Positions 45,515 through 56,253 of a stretch of DNA of 64,000 bases are shown here, in pieces. The stretch comes from Allomesorhizobium sp043769475 (GTDB taxonomy: Bacteria; Pseudomonadota; Alphaproteobacteria; Rhizobiales; Rhizobiaceae), in NCBI RefSeq assembly GCF_043769475.1, contig NZ_CP171729.1, forward strand, positions 1,612,001-1,676,000, given 5' to 3'. Made by a program: the position numbers and the translations under genes. Positions within the stretch are counted from its first letter, which is position 1; each line of letters opens with the position of its first letter. The notes under the pieces are model-generated. The model saw only the letters and a list, made by a program, of their open reading frames with translations. It was not told the DNA's origin and searched no databases.

Positions 45515-46303
45515 TCACCAAGTCGGGCGTGCGTTGACGCCGCCGTCGACAATCAGATCCGCGCCGGTGATCCAGCGCGCCGCATCGGATGCCAGGAAAA
45601 GCGCGGCATCCGCGATATCGTCGGGACGGCCGAGCCTCTGCAGTGCCGCCGCACCTTTCCAGCGATCGACGCCTTCCGGCCAGCCCTCTTCGATCCCGTC
45701 GCGGTGGATCAGCCCCGGGCAGATCGAGTTGACCCGAATGCCGTACGCGCCGAATTCCAGCGCCGCGGCCTTGGTGAACATCAGCAGAGCAGCCTTGGAA
45801 GTGGCGTAGTGACCATGGCCGGGGGCCGGATTGTGGCCCTCTATCGAGGCGATGTTGACGACCGAACCGGGCTTGCCGGCCTTCCTTGCATGCTCGACAA
45901 AGGCGCGGACGAGCAGGAACGGACCAGCGACATTCGCCGCCATCATGGCATTCCAGTCGCCTTCCGACATGTCGGCGAGCATCTGTACCGGCTGTTGGCC
46001 GGCATTGTTGATCAGGATGTCGACGCCGCCGAATTGCGAAATCGCCTGCGTGATCAGATCGGTCGCGCCCTTTCCCGACGCGATATCGGCTTGGCAGGCA
46101 AAAGCCTTGCCGCCGGCCGAGCGGATCGCCTCGGCTACCGTTTCCGCGGCCTGCCGGTTGCTGTTGTAGTGGCAGACGACATTGGCGCCGGCCTCACCGA
46201 ACCGCCGCGCAATGCCGGCGCCGATGCCGCCGCTCGCACCGGTAACAATGGCAGTCTTGCCGGAAAGATCGAGAAGCGACGTGACAGGTGGTGCTGCAGT
46301 CAT
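45515..46303 (-). CDS. SDR-family oxidoreductase
   Basis: A 262-residue short-chain dehydrogenase. NAD(P) binding is TAIVTGASGGIGAGIAR, followed by ILINNAGQQP, a catalytic Ser in VVNIASIEG, and the active site HYATSKAALLMFTKAAALE. The C-terminus is GADLIVDGGVNARPTW. A basic residue in HYNSNRQAA after strand two hints at NADP use. ATG 46303 has GAGGA upstream; an ATG at 46324 overlaps the end of the phosphorylase gene. Context suggests oxidation or reduction of a sugar released from nucleosides, but the substrate is unknown. Confidence 0.9.
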   Translation of the reverse strand: MTAAPPVTSLLDLSGKTAIVTGASGGIGAGIARRFGEAGANVVCHYNSNRQAAETVAEAIRSAGGKAFACQADIASGKGATDLITQAISQFGGVDILINNAGQQPVQMLADMSEGDWNAMMAANVAGPFLLVRAFVEHARKAGKPGSVVNIASIEGHNPAPGHGHYATSKAALLMFTKAAALEFGAYGIRVNSICPGLIHRDGIEEGWPEGVDRWKGAAALQRLGRPDDIADAALFLASDAARWITGADLIVDGGVNARPTW

Positions 46304-46313
46304 TTCAATGTCC

Positions 46314-47156
46314 TCAGTGCGCATTCGCCGGCAGGGTTGGCAGCAATTCCTTCAGGATGGCCGAGATCTTCTCGCCGCAGATCGCGGCAAAGGCGAACAC
46401 CGACTCGATCGTGTCAGGCTGCTGGTCAGGCCCGCCGGTAGCCGCATTCGCCACCGCCGAGAGCCCGAGCACCTTCATCCCGGCGTGGTTCGCCGCGATC
46501 ACCTCCATCACGGTCGACATGCCGACGGCATCGCCACCTGCCGACCGGAAGAACCTTCGCTCGGCCGACGTCTCCAGTTCCGGCCCGTTGACGCCGCAAT
46601 AGACGCCCCGGCGAATGGCGGTCTTGGCCCGCGCTGTCGCGTCAATCGCAAGCTGCCGAAGGTCGGGATCATAAAGACGCGACTGGTCGGGGAAGCGCAG
46701 TCCGATCGCGTCGTCGTTGGCGCCGATCAAAGGGCTCGAACCAGTGAAGTTCAGGTGGTCTTCGATCAGCATGACATCGCCGGCATCGAAATCGGGATTG
46801 AGTCCTCCCGATGCGTTTGTAACAACCAATACACCCGCACCAAGCCGCTGCAGCAAATAGACTGCGAGCCCGATGTCGCGCGGCGTCCAGCCTTCGTAAA
46901 GGTGCAGACGGCCCTGCATCATCACGACGCGGCGCGAGAACAGCGTGCCGATAACCAGTTGGCCCTTGTGTCCTGGCGCGGTCGAGACTGGAAAGCCGTC
47001 GATCTCACCATATGGGATCACAATCGCGTCGGTGACGGCTTCGGCGAGCTGGCCGAGCCCGGAGCCAAGCATGATGGCCGTGTCGCATGGCGGGCCGGCG
47101 CGGTCGCGGATCGAAGCATGGGCGCGTTCGAGGCGCGCGAGCTGGCTTTCGGGCAT
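46314..47156 (-). CDS. Purine nucleoside phosphorylase (trimeric type)
   Basis: A 280-residue enzyme of the PNP/MTAP family that splits purine nucleosides with phosphate into base and ribose-1-phosphate. AIMLGSGLGQLAEAV binds phosphate, GHKGQLVIG follows, RRVVMMQGRLHLYEGW is the family signature, LVVTNASGGLNP follows, and VYCGVNGPELETSAERRFFRSAGGDAVGMST (seen in parts) is the purine and ribose pocket. It lies 9 bp after the deaminase gene and overlaps the leader of the SDR gene, so it belongs to the transporter operon. Confidence 0.95.
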   Translation of the reverse strand: MPESQLARLERAHASIRDRAGPPCDTAIMLGSGLGQLAEAVTDAIVIPYGEIDGFPVSTAPGHKGQLVIGTLFSRRVVMMQGRLHLYEGWTPRDIGLAVYLLQRLGAGVLVVTNASGGLNPDFDAGDVMLIEDHLNFTGSSPLIGANDDAIGLRFPDQSRLYDPDLRQLAIDATARAKTAIRRGVYCGVNGPELETSAERRFFRSAGGDAVGMSTVMEVIAANHAGMKVLGLSAVANAATGGPDQQPDTIESVFAFAAICGEKISAILKELLPTLPANAH

Positions 47157-47165
47157 GGGCTTTCC

Positions 47166-48479
47166 TTATGCGATGCTGGCGGCGATTTTCGGAGCGAGGT
47201 GTTCGACGGCGGCAATCGTCTGGCCAATGTCGTGGCGGGTGAGCACGCCGTCACGCACCACCTGCTCGCCGCCGACGAAGACATGGCGCACATCGGACTT
47301 GGCCGTCGAATAGACGAGATGGGTGATCGGGTCGAAGACCGGCACGGCGTGCGGACGTTTCAGGTCGATCAGGATCATGTCGGCGAATTTTCCAGGTTCC
47401 AGACTGCCGATGCGATCGGCGGCGCCAAGCGCTTTCGCGCCCGCCGTCGTCAGCATGGCGAGCGCTTGGCTGGTGGTCACGACTTCCGGCCGTCCGCTGA
47501 CGCCCTTGTGCAGCGTCGCCGCAAGCCGCAGCGCCATCCACATGTCGAGGTCGTTGCCGCTGATTGCGCCGTCAGTGCCCAGCGCGACGTTGATGCCGGC
47601 GTCGAGCATGTCGGGAATGCGCGCGACGCCCGAGGCAAGCTTCAGGTTCGACATCGGATTGTGGGCGACGGACGCACCCGTGCGGGCGAGGATTTCGATC
47701 TCACCGTCGTCGAGGTGGACGCAATGGGCAAGCACGGTGCGCTCGTCGAGCAGGCCGAGAAAATCGAGGTGACGAATGATCGAACGGCCGTAGCGGCCGG
47801 TCACGTCCGCCTGCTCGGCCCTGGTTTCGGCGGCATGGGTGGAGAACAACGCGCCGTGGCGCTCGGCGATGGCTTTCGCTGTCCGAAGGTTCTCCGGCGC
47901 GACGGTGTAGGCGCCATGCGGCAGGATCGACGGGAAGACGTCGTCGGAAGCGCCGAACTCGTCGAAGAAATCTTCCGCAGCAGCGATTCGACCGGCGAGA
48001 TCGTGGCCGGTGACGCCCGGCGGATCGAAGAAGATGCCTCCGGTGGCGACACGAATGCCGACCGTGCGGGCGGCCCGAACCGTCTCCGTCGGGTACCAGA
48101 ACATGTCCATGACGGTCGTTACGCCCGACAGCAGCAGCTCGGCAAAGCCCAGTACGCTGCCCAGCCGCGACGTGTCCGGGTTGAGGATAGCGCCCTCCGC
48201 CTTCCACACGGTCTGCAGCCACGGCTCTAGCGCCAGGTCCTCGACCAGCCCACGGAACAGACTGTCGGCGGCGTGGCAATGCGTATTGATGATGCCCGGC
48301 ATCAGAATGTGACCCGAGCCATCCACCACGCGCTTTGCGTTTGCGGAGAGTGGCGCTAGCTCGGCGGAGGACGCGGCAGATGCGATGCGGCCATTCTCCA
48401 CCGCTACGCCGCCGTCGGTGATTACCGTGCCGCCGGCATCGCAGGTCACGACAATCGCATTGCTGATGACGAGATCCAT
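47166..48479 (-). CDS. Amidohydrolase, MTA/SAH or related purine deaminase family
   Basis: A 437-residue metal-dependent hydrolase of the TrzA/AtzA/MtaD superfamily. Metal ligands are visible in INTHCHAADSLFRG (HxH), FSTHAAETRAE, LAHCVHLDD and ALGTDGAISGNDLDMW. Such enzymes deaminate adenosine-type compounds, S-adenosylhomocysteine, methylthioadenosine, guanine or similar ring amines. ATG 48479 has AGGGAAGAG upstream. It sits between nucleoside transporter genes and purine nucleoside phosphorylase, so a nucleoside or purine deaminase role is the best reading. The exact substrate is open. Confidence 0.88.
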   Translation of the reverse strand: MDLVISNAIVVTCDAGGTVITDGGVAVENGRIASAASSAELAPLSANAKRVVDGSGHILMPGIINTHCHAADSLFRGLVEDLALEPWLQTVWKAEGAILNPDTSRLGSVLGFAELLLSGVTTVMDMFWYPTETVRAARTVGIRVATGGIFFDPPGVTGHDLAGRIAAAEDFFDEFGASDDVFPSILPHGAYTVAPENLRTAKAIAERHGALFSTHAAETRAEQADVTGRYGRSIIRHLDFLGLLDERTVLAHCVHLDDGEIEILARTGASVAHNPMSNLKLASGVARIPDMLDAGINVALGTDGAISGNDLDMWMALRLAATLHKGVSGRPEVVTTSQALAMLTTAGAKALGAADRIGSLEPGKFADMILIDLKRPHAVPVFDPITHLVYSTAKSDVRHVFVGGEQVVRDGVLTRHDIGQTIAAVEHLAPKIAASIA

Positions 48480-48487
48480 CTCTTCCC

Positions 48488-49390
48488 TCAAGCCGTTTGC
48501 CTGCGCCGCCACCACGAGAGGCCGACCAGCACGGCGAGCGTGGCAAGATAGGGCATCATGTCGGTGAACTGCTGAGGCAGTCCAAAGCCCTGGACGCGGA
48601 AGGACAGGCTGTCGACCACGCCGAAGATTACGGCAATGAGGAACAGCGGGAGCGGCCTTCCACGCGATAGAAGCACGGCGACGACGGCGATCCAGCCGCG
48701 CCCGGCGCTCATATTCTCCACGAACAGATTGACGTTGGCGATCGAGAGCTGCGCCCCGGCAAGGCCGCAGAACGCGCCGCAGCCGACCAGCGCCCAGAGC
48801 TGCACGCGGCTTGGGCTGACGCCGCCGGCCTGAAGGGCTGCCGGATTCTCGCCCGCTGCGCGCATGCGCAGACCGAGCCGGTGGCGCGCGAAAAAGATAT
48901 GCAGCACCGGCACGGCAAGCACGGCGACATAAAACAGAATTGATTGGCCGCTGAGCAGCCGCCCGACGAAGGGGACCGAAGCAACAATCGGGATATGAAT
49001 CGGCTCGAAGCCGGCGATGGCCGGATCGTTGAAGGCGCCGGTGACGTGGAAGATCGCGCGCAGCAGGAACGCCGTCAGGCCCGCCGTGAGGATGTTGACC
49101 GCGATCGACACGACGATCGGGTCGCCGCCGCGCCGGATGTTGAATTCGGCAAACACCAGGCCCATCGCGATGCCGGCGAGCATCGCGGCCAGCGCGCCAA
49201 GATATGGTGAGCCGGAGAAATAGGCGCCGAGGACGGCGGCGAAAGCGCCGGCCAGCATGAAGCCCTCCAGCGCAATGTTGAAGACGCCGGCGCGTTCGCA
49301 CAGCGCTCCGCCGAGGGCCGCGAGCAGGATCGGCGTGACGAAGCGCGGCACCGAGGCGGCAAAGGAACTGTCGAACAGGAGCTCAAGCAT
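48488..49390 (-). CDS. Nucleoside-type ABC transporter permease (second system), NupC-like
   Basis: A 300-residue inner-membrane permease of the BMP-associated type. LGGALCERAGVFNIALEGFMLAGAF is the family N-terminal block, GLRMRAAGENPAALQAGG the coupling loop and ENMSAGRGWIAVVAVLL a conserved loop. ATG 49390 overlaps the end of the preceding permease gene by 8 bp, like the matching pair at 25984. The deaminase gene follows 8 bp downstream. Confidence 0.93.
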   Translation of the reverse strand: MLELLFDSSFAASVPRFVTPILLAALGGALCERAGVFNIALEGFMLAGAFAAVLGAYFSGSPYLGALAAMLAGIAMGLVFAEFNIRRGGDPIVVSIAVNILTAGLTAFLLRAIFHVTGAFNDPAIAGFEPIHIPIVASVPFVGRLLSGQSILFYVAVLAVPVLHIFFARHRLGLRMRAAGENPAALQAGGVSPSRVQLWALVGCGAFCGLAGAQLSIANVNLFVENMSAGRGWIAVVAVLLSRGRPLPLFLIAVIFGVVDSLSFRVQGFGLPQQFTDMMPYLATLAVLVGLSWWRRRQTA

Positions 49391-50437
49391 CGCCGTCTCC
49401 GCCGGCTTTGCGGCCCGATGAGGCGAGCAGCGCACCCGAGACGCGGCTTGCGACAAAGAGGATGATGACCGCCTGCATGACCAGCGCGATTTCTTTCGGC
49501 ACGCCCGCCGTCCGCTCCATGCCGGCGGCACCCGTCTGGATCGCTGCGAAGAAGAAGCCCGACAGCGGCACCAGCCAGGGGATCATGCCGACCAGGAGTA
49601 CAGCGATGATGCCCGTCCAGGCGTAGAGCGGCTGCACGAGCATGCCGTCGATATAGCGGTGGTGGATGCCGAACACTGCGATTGCGCCGACGAGGCCGGC
49701 AATCGCACCGCTCATCGCCAGCGTCTGCAATGCGAGCTTGTTGACCGGCAGGCCGACGGCACGGGCAAAGTCGGCCGAAAGCCCGTTCAGCCGGGCGTGA
49801 TAGCCGTGCACCGTCGCGTGGCTGTAGACGATTGCAAAAATGCTCGCCACGGCAATGAAGAGGATGCCGATGTCGAGGCGCGTGCCGGGGAAATAGGGCA
49901 GCCACGTCGCCTGCGGTACGAGATGCGACTGCACCATGCCGGAACCGACGTCGCGAAACGGGTGGGCCACGAGATAGGAGCCGATATAGCGGATCGGATA
50001 GTTGAGGAGCAGCGAACCGACGAGCAGCGGCACGCCGAGATAGAGCTGCAGGACGCCCGCCAGCAGCGCCCATAAAGCGCCGGCGGCCATAGCCGCAGCG
50101 ATTGCCACGATCAGCACGACAAGCGGTGGTCCGGGCAAGAGGATCGCGACAAGCGCCGCGACAAGGCCGCCCGCGACCAGTTGCCCTTCGCCGCCGATGT
50201 TGAACAGGCCGGCGCGGAAGGAGAGCATCACCGAGATCGCCATACCGACGATCAGCGCGGTGCGACTGAGCGTGGTCAGAAGGTAGGAGAAGCGGCGGCC
50301 GCCGAAGGCGCCGTCGACGAAGCCGGAGAGCGCTTCGCCGAACGGTGCGCCGGTCAGCGCCATCAACGCGACCAGCGCTACGGCGATCGAGGCAGCGACA
50401 CCCAGCCAGGACATGAATTCGCCGCGCAGGAGGGCCT

Positions 50438-50441
<4 letters not shown>
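49383..50441 (-). CDS. Nucleoside-type ABC transporter permease (second system), NupB-like
   Basis: A 352-residue permease with about nine helices. SFRAGLFNIGGEGQLVAGGLVAAL matches the NupB-type conserved block, and HARLNGLSADFARAVGLPVNK forms the coupling loop. Its ATG overlaps the stop of the ATP-binding gene by 4 bp (ATGA). It pairs with the next permease. Confidence 0.93.
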
Positions 50442-51958
<1,517 letters not shown>

Positions 51959-51986
51959 CAGGAAATCTTCCGGAATCAGAAGCGGA

Positions 51987-52008
51987 GCCCGCCGCTCGCG
52001 CGGCGGGC
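51987..52008 (-). terminator. Intercistronic hairpin after the BMP binding-protein gene
   Basis: GCCCGCCG and CGGCGGGC form a perfect 8-bp stem with a CTCGCG loop, in the 61-bp gap between the binding-protein stop and the ATPase start. It lacks a T-run, so partial termination or protection of the binding-protein mRNA is likelier than full stop. This fits the need for more binding protein than transporter. Confidence 0.6.
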
Positions 52009-52019
52009 GTGCGATGCCG

Positions 52020-53030
52020 TCACTTGGCGAACATCGGGTCTTCAAGTTTCAGCGAGCCGTCCTCGATACTTTTCGCGACGCTGCGCATCTTCTCGACCAC
52101 TTCGGGGTGCTTGGCGATCTCGCACTGGCTCGCGGCGAGAGCTGCATCGTCCAGCGCCATGGCGTCCATGCCGCCTTCCTTGAGGCCCAACGACGCCAGT
52201 GTCTTCTTCTCGCCCTTCTCTATCGCGCCGATGGCTTCCACCATCGCGGTGTCGACCCGCTTCAGCGTCATGTCGACGATGTGGCCAGGCAATTCAGGGC
52301 AATGGTTCACGTCGACTGAGAAGACTTTGAAATTATTCTCCTTGGCTGCTTCGAACACGCCGTAGTCGCCACCGGAGGTCGCGGTGAAGATCAGGTCCGA
52401 GCCCGCCGCATGCATGGCGACCGCCTGCTCCTTGGCACGCACCGGATCGGCGAACGGGTTCTCGCCGCCCACCCAGCGGATGTCGACACTAACGTCCGGG
52501 GCGACGGATTTCACGCCCTGCGCATAGCCGTCGGTATAGCGGTGCAGGAAGGGGATATCGAGCGCGCCGACGACGCCGACCTTCTTCTTTTCCGTCAGCA
52601 TTCCTGCGGCGACGCCCATCAGATAGCTCGCCTCGTATTCGCGGAAGACGGCGCAGTGCACATTGTCAGGGCGTTCGTCGAAGCACTGGTCGACGATCAG
52701 GAATTGTATGTCCGGCGCGGTCGGCGCGACTTCCTTGACGATATCGTTGAACTCGAAGCCGAGCAGCACGACGACGTTTGCGCCTTCATTGATGGCGGCA
52801 TTGACGTTATCCAGCCGTTCTGCCGCAGTCTTGCTTTCATAGGTCTTCACGTCGGCGCCGTATTTCTGGCCCGCCGCCTCTATGCCGGTCTTGCCCATCT
52901 GCAAGAAAGCGTTGACGCCGATGGCGTCGGGCGAAACGTAGACGAACAGCTTGTCCGCCGCCTGAGCGTTCGTCGCAAGCGCTGCAGCGCCTAGTGCGCC
53001 GGCAGCGAGACATCTCTTCAGAAAACCCAT
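52020..53030 (-). CDS. BMP-family nucleoside-type ABC transporter substrate-binding protein (second system)
   Basis: A 336-residue periplasmic protein of the BMP/PnrA family. The signal peptide is MGFLKRCLAAGALGAAALAT, ending AQA. Features are KLFVYVSPDAIGVNAFLQMG, VVVLLGFEFNDIVKEV, VGVVGALDIPFLHRYTDGYAQG and FTATSGGDYGVFEA. ATG 53030 lies eight bases after AGGGAG; an ATG two codons upstream is too close to it. First gene of an eight-gene operon with phosphorylase and deaminase genes, so purine nucleosides are the likely ligands. Confidence 0.93.
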   Translation of the reverse strand: MGFLKRCLAAGALGAAALATNAQAADKLFVYVSPDAIGVNAFLQMGKTGIEAAGQKYGADVKTYESKTAAERLDNVNAAINEGANVVVLLGFEFNDIVKEVAPTAPDIQFLIVDQCFDERPDNVHCAVFREYEASYLMGVAAGMLTEKKKVGVVGALDIPFLHRYTDGYAQGVKSVAPDVSVDIRWVGGENPFADPVRAKEQAVAMHAAGSDLIFTATSGGDYGVFEAAKENNFKVFSVDVNHCPELPGHIVDMTLKRVDTAMVEAIGAIEKGEKKTLASLGLKEGGMDAMALDDAALAASQCEIAKHPEVVEKMRSVAKSIEDGSLKLEDPMFAK

Positions 53031-53243
53031 CGTCATTCTCCCTCTCGTGGCTGACATGCGGCGCACCGGCACAATACCCGTCATTCCGACGCGGCGCGAT
53101 CTGGTTGAGATGGCAAACCGGCATCGAGGCGGGCCGTCTCCTGCGGGGCTTCGAAGCGAGAGCCTTTGACAGATATCAAAGCGCTTCCTAACACTTGTCA
53201 ACGTGGTTTCGCATTTGTCGAGATGGCCAGGCAGGTAGGAATG

Positions 53244-53609
53244 ATGGCGCAGTTTTTCATACCAAAGAGCGATCGGGCGGAATTCTGGACGGAGGAGCGC
53301 TGCTACATCACCGAACTGCACAATTGCGACCAGTCGCCGGAAGCGTCGCTGGCGCTCGCCCGCGTCGAGCCGGGCGTGACTACCCAGTTGCACCGGCTCG
53401 ATGGCGTCTCCGAGCGCTATATCCTACGCAAGGGCGAAGGCACGCTGGAGGTCGACGGAATCCGCCAGAACCTCAAGGCCGGCGACCAGGCGGTGATCCC
53501 GGCCGGCGCCAGCCAGCGCATCGAAAACATCGGCGACGTCGACCTCGAATTCTACTGCCTGTGCGTCCCGCGCTTCCATCCGGCGAGTTACGTCAATCTT
53601 GAGGGCTGA
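53244..53609 (+). CDS. Cupin-domain protein
   Basis: A 121-residue single-domain cupin. Motif 1 is TTQLHRLDGVSERYILRKGEG and motif 2 is GDQAVIPAGASQRIENIGDVD (read in parts), the usual double-motif beta barrel. One metal-type His is present in motif 1, but motif 2 has Gln at the usual His place, so metal binding is uncertain. ATG 53244 (or 53241) follows AGGTAGGA; ATG 53223 and TTG 53166 are also in frame. It is divergent from the nucleoside operon and may be a sugar-binding or isomerase-type protein. No function can be given. Confidence 0.75.
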   Translation: MAQFFIPKSDRAEFWTEERCYITELHNCDQSPEASLALARVEPGVTTQLHRLDGVSERYILRKGEGTLEVDGIRQNLKAGDQAVIPAGASQRIENIGDVDLEFYCLCVPRFHPASYVNLEG

Positions 53610-53986
53610 ACCGGCCGGGCGGCTCCTGTGGCGCAGAATTTTTGCTCGGAAAGGCGCGGTGGCGGTCGATTGGGATGGGAGAAAGACCTCTCCGGCGGAA
53701 GGCGCGGCATGGGCGCCGGCCAAGGTTCGCCCTGACAGGCTTTCATCGGCCGCCGCCGGATGGACAAGATGAGCCGACCATCGCGCAGTTTGCGGGCCTA
53801 TAAGACCCGGATGTCGATGTCGATTGGCAGCCCATCAGGGCGCACATCGCTGTCCCGAGGATAAGTGTCACCGTCTTTCGGCGAATTCGAACCATTCCGA
53901 ACCTCCCAAGATTCGCACGGATTTGCCGATAGTCGCAGGAAACCCTTGGAAATCAACGGGAGCAAGTCGGAAGGATGTAGCCCGGA

Positions 53987-54361
53987 ATGTGGCCCGCCAT
54001 CACCGGAAATGAAAAAGGACCTAGCGCATATTTGCTAAGTCCTTGGAAATGTTGGCTCCCCGGGCTGAACGAAACCGCGAACTATGTGCTGCCGATTCCC
54101 CTCGAAACTACGCCACAGCCCACTGTCAGGATCCGGAAGCGTGATCGCGAGCGTGCCGAGTGCATCCGATTAGCCGGTGGTCCGAAGCCGACATTGAGGG
54201 AACGCGCCGTCCGGCTCGCTCTTGAGAAGGGCGAAGTCAGGACAAAAGACCTGACGGACATCGGCGTTCCTCGTTGCTACCTCGCCCGCATATGCGAGGA
54301 AGGGTTGCTCGTGAAGGTGGGTTACGGCCGCTATCGTGCGGCCGTTCCCAAAGTGGCTTGA
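53987..54361 (+). CDS. Hypothetical protein with winged-helix part like AbiEi antitoxin N-terminus
   Basis: A 124-residue ORF. Its last 50 residues (LRERAVRLALEKGEVRTKDL, then GVPRCYLARICEEGLLVKVG and YGRYRA) have the pattern of the small winged-helix domain found at the N-terminus of AbiEi-type antitoxins and related regulators. The first 50 residues look non-coding and include the translated tRNA-like stretch, so the true start may be later. There is no AbiEii toxin partner and no antitoxin C-terminal domain. It is probably a fragment rather than a working antitoxin. Confidence 0.35.
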   Translation: MWPAITGNEKGPSAYLLSPWKCWLPGLNETANYVLPIPLETTPQPTVRIRKRDRERAECIRLAGGPKPTLRERAVRLALEKGEVRTKDLTDIGVPRCYLARICEEGLLVKVGYGRYRAAVPKVA

Positions 54362-54666
54362 TGGCACGATACGAACGGCTCTTGAGGGACACAAGATGAT
54401 GACGAGAGCCGGAGTAGGTTAGGTCCGCTGGCGCAAAAAGGCGGGGCTTGCTCTGGAACCGGCAAGTAGCGCCAGAGAAGGCTGACGCCCGGGATCGACG
54501 TATCGAATGTCTTCCAGTGAGGCCGCATCGAGACCGTCCGCAATCAGCGCGGACCTATCAGAAAGGGGAAGTAGCGACACCAGCCGATCGCTCACCTCAT
54601 CCCGACAAACAACGCGCGGTGACCAGGACGGGCGAGACGCCAATTGTGTTGTCAGGGTTGGGCGGA

Positions 54667-54683
54667 ACGCCGCCGAGCGGCGT
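54667..54683 (-). terminator. Hairpin after the peptide-transporter operon
   Basis: ACGCCGC-CGA-GCGGCGT lies 21 bp after the stop of the binding-protein gene on the minus strand. The stem is strong but there is no clear T-run, so it may need Rho or only protect the mRNA end. Confidence 0.5.
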
Positions 54684-54704
54684 CCCGCGGCTTCGCTCGC
54701 AAGC

Positions 54705-56222
54705 CTACTTCTTGACGACGTCTTCCAGGAAGAACCGGCCCAGCGGGTTCTGGTAGAAATTCTCGATGTTCTTGCGCGAGACGTTGATGAACGGACTGTA
54801 GTAGAGGTCGATCCAGTTGACGTTATCCTTGGCCATCTTCTGCAGGTCGGTATACATTTGCTCGCGCTTGGCCGGATCCATCTCGATGCGCGCCGCCGCG
54901 ACCAGCTCCTTGACCTTCTCGTTATTGTAGCGGGTCATGTAGTTCATGTTGGCGTCGTGGCCGAGCACGAAGGTGGTCTTCTGGTCGGGGTCGAGGATGT
55001 CATTCGTCCAGTAGTTGACGCCGACGTCATAGTCGCCGGCCACCAGCATGTCCCACTCCTGGCTGGGGTCGACCTTCTGGATATTGACGGTGACGCCGGC
55101 CTTGGCGAGCTGCTCCTGCAGAAGAACGGCGGTCTGCTCAACGATCTCGTCGCCTGCGCGCACCACGTAGTTGAGCGTCAGGTCGGAGGCGCCGGCGTCG
55201 GCCAACATCTGCTTGGCCTTCTCGGGGTCGTAAGGGCGCTTCAGGTTATCGGCATAGTAGTAGAGCGCGCCCTTTGGCACGTAGGAATTGGCCACCTCGC
55301 CGTAGCCGAAGGTCACCGTGTCGACCACGGCCTGCTCGTCGATGGCCATGTCGAGGGCCTGCCGCACTTCCTTCTTTGCCAGCGCGCCCTTCTCATGGTT
55401 GATCAGCAAGTGATCCTCGCGGGTGGACGGGTCGAGATGGACAGTAAGGTTCGGGTCCTTCTGCAGTTCGGCGACACGCGAGAACGGCACGAAGATCGCG
55501 GTGTCGAGCTGGCCGGCCTGCACGTTCAGCATGCGGGTGTTGTCGTCCGGCACGGAGATCCACTCGATGCCGTCGAGGCTCACTCGATCGGCCTCCCAGA
55601 AATGCGGGTTCTTCGCGAGGATGACGCGGTCGCCGCGCCGCCATTCCGTGATTGCGAAGGCGCCGGAGCCGATGGGGGTCTCGGCGTACTTCTCCGGCCC
55701 GAGCGTCTCAAAACCCTTCTTGGACAACACCGAGGCGATCGGGAAGGCGAGCGTTGCCAGGAACGGTGCGGTTGGCTGCTTCAGCTTGATCGTAACGGTC
55801 TTCGGATCGGTCGCCTCGACCGTATCCATCACCTTGAAGGGATCAGCCCAGAGCGAGCCCTCGTCGTCGCGGATGCGGGTCAGGCTGAACACCACGTCCT
55901 CGGCCGTGAGGTCGGAGCCGTCCGAGAACTTCGCTTCGCGCAGCTTCAGCGTACAAGTCAGGCCGTCCGGGCTGACCTCCCAGCTCTCCGCTAGGCCGGG
56001 TTCCAGCTTGGTGCCTGTCTTGTCGACGCGGATCAGCACGTCATAGACGTTGGCGAACACCCACAGATCGATGTTCTGGGCGGTCTTGATCGGATCGAAG
56101 GTAGTCGAGTCCTCGCGGCGACCGATGGTTAGCACGCCGGCGGCCTCGGCGATTGTCACTCCGATGGAAAGGCTGGTCATCACCGTGACCAGGCCGATCC
56201 GCATCCACTTGTTCTTCAACAT
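54705..56222 (-). CDS. Peptide-type ABC transporter substrate-binding protein (SBP family 5)
   Basis: A 505-residue periplasmic binding protein of the DppA/OppA type. The signal peptide is MLKNKWMRIGLVTVMTSLSI, ending AEA. Family blocks are RREDSTTFDPIKTAQNIDLW, LAESWEVSPDGLTCTLKLRE, SDLTAEDVVFSLTRI and PIGSGAFAITEWRRGD. ATG 56222 is favoured by AAGGGG eight bases upstream; ATG 56228 is too close. Last gene of an operon that starts with a proline-iminopeptidase-like hydrolase. The ligand is probably a small peptide or an amide-linked plant compound, by analogy with the Pseudomonas pip cluster. Confidence 0.93.
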   Translation of the reverse strand: MLKNKWMRIGLVTVMTSLSIGVTIAEAAGVLTIGRREDSTTFDPIKTAQNIDLWVFANVYDVLIRVDKTGTKLEPGLAESWEVSPDGLTCTLKLREAKFSDGSDLTAEDVVFSLTRIRDDEGSLWADPFKVMDTVEATDPKTVTIKLKQPTAPFLATLAFPIASVLSKKGFETLGPEKYAETPIGSGAFAITEWRRGDRVILAKNPHFWEADRVSLDGIEWISVPDDNTRMLNVQAGQLDTAIFVPFSRVAELQKDPNLTVHLDPSTREDHLLINHEKGALAKKEVRQALDMAIDEQAVVDTVTFGYGEVANSYVPKGALYYYADNLKRPYDPEKAKQMLADAGASDLTLNYVVRAGDEIVEQTAVLLQEQLAKAGVTVNIQKVDPSQEWDMLVAGDYDVGVNYWTNDILDPDQKTTFVLGHDANMNYMTRYNNEKVKELVAAARIEMDPAKREQMYTDLQKMAKDNVNWIDLYYSPFINVSRKNIENFYQNPLGRFFLEDVVKK

Positions 56223-56253
56223 CTGCATTCCCCTTCTGGTTGGCTTCTGGTGG

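Larger units (their letters stand above)
53610..54704. other. Decayed intergenic stretch, possible relic of an inserted element
   Basis: About 1.1 kb with no intact recognisable gene apart from the low-confidence ORF at 53987-54361. A hairpin-like AAGGACCTAGC/TGCTAAGTCCTT (54012-54042) is followed by TTGGCTCCCCGGGCTG (54053-54068), which resembles the antisense of a tRNA 3' end as often seen at integration sites. A 74-codon minus-strand ORF (54643-54419) ends in a region that reads like a conserved domain fragment (DPGRQPSLALLAGS) but is not identified. The parts suggest an old insertion, now eroded. Confidence 0.4.

Noticed and set aside
46182..48230. 682-residue plus-strand ORF over the phosphorylase and deaminase genes
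   Set aside because: Spans two real genes on the other strand and has no recognisable domain.
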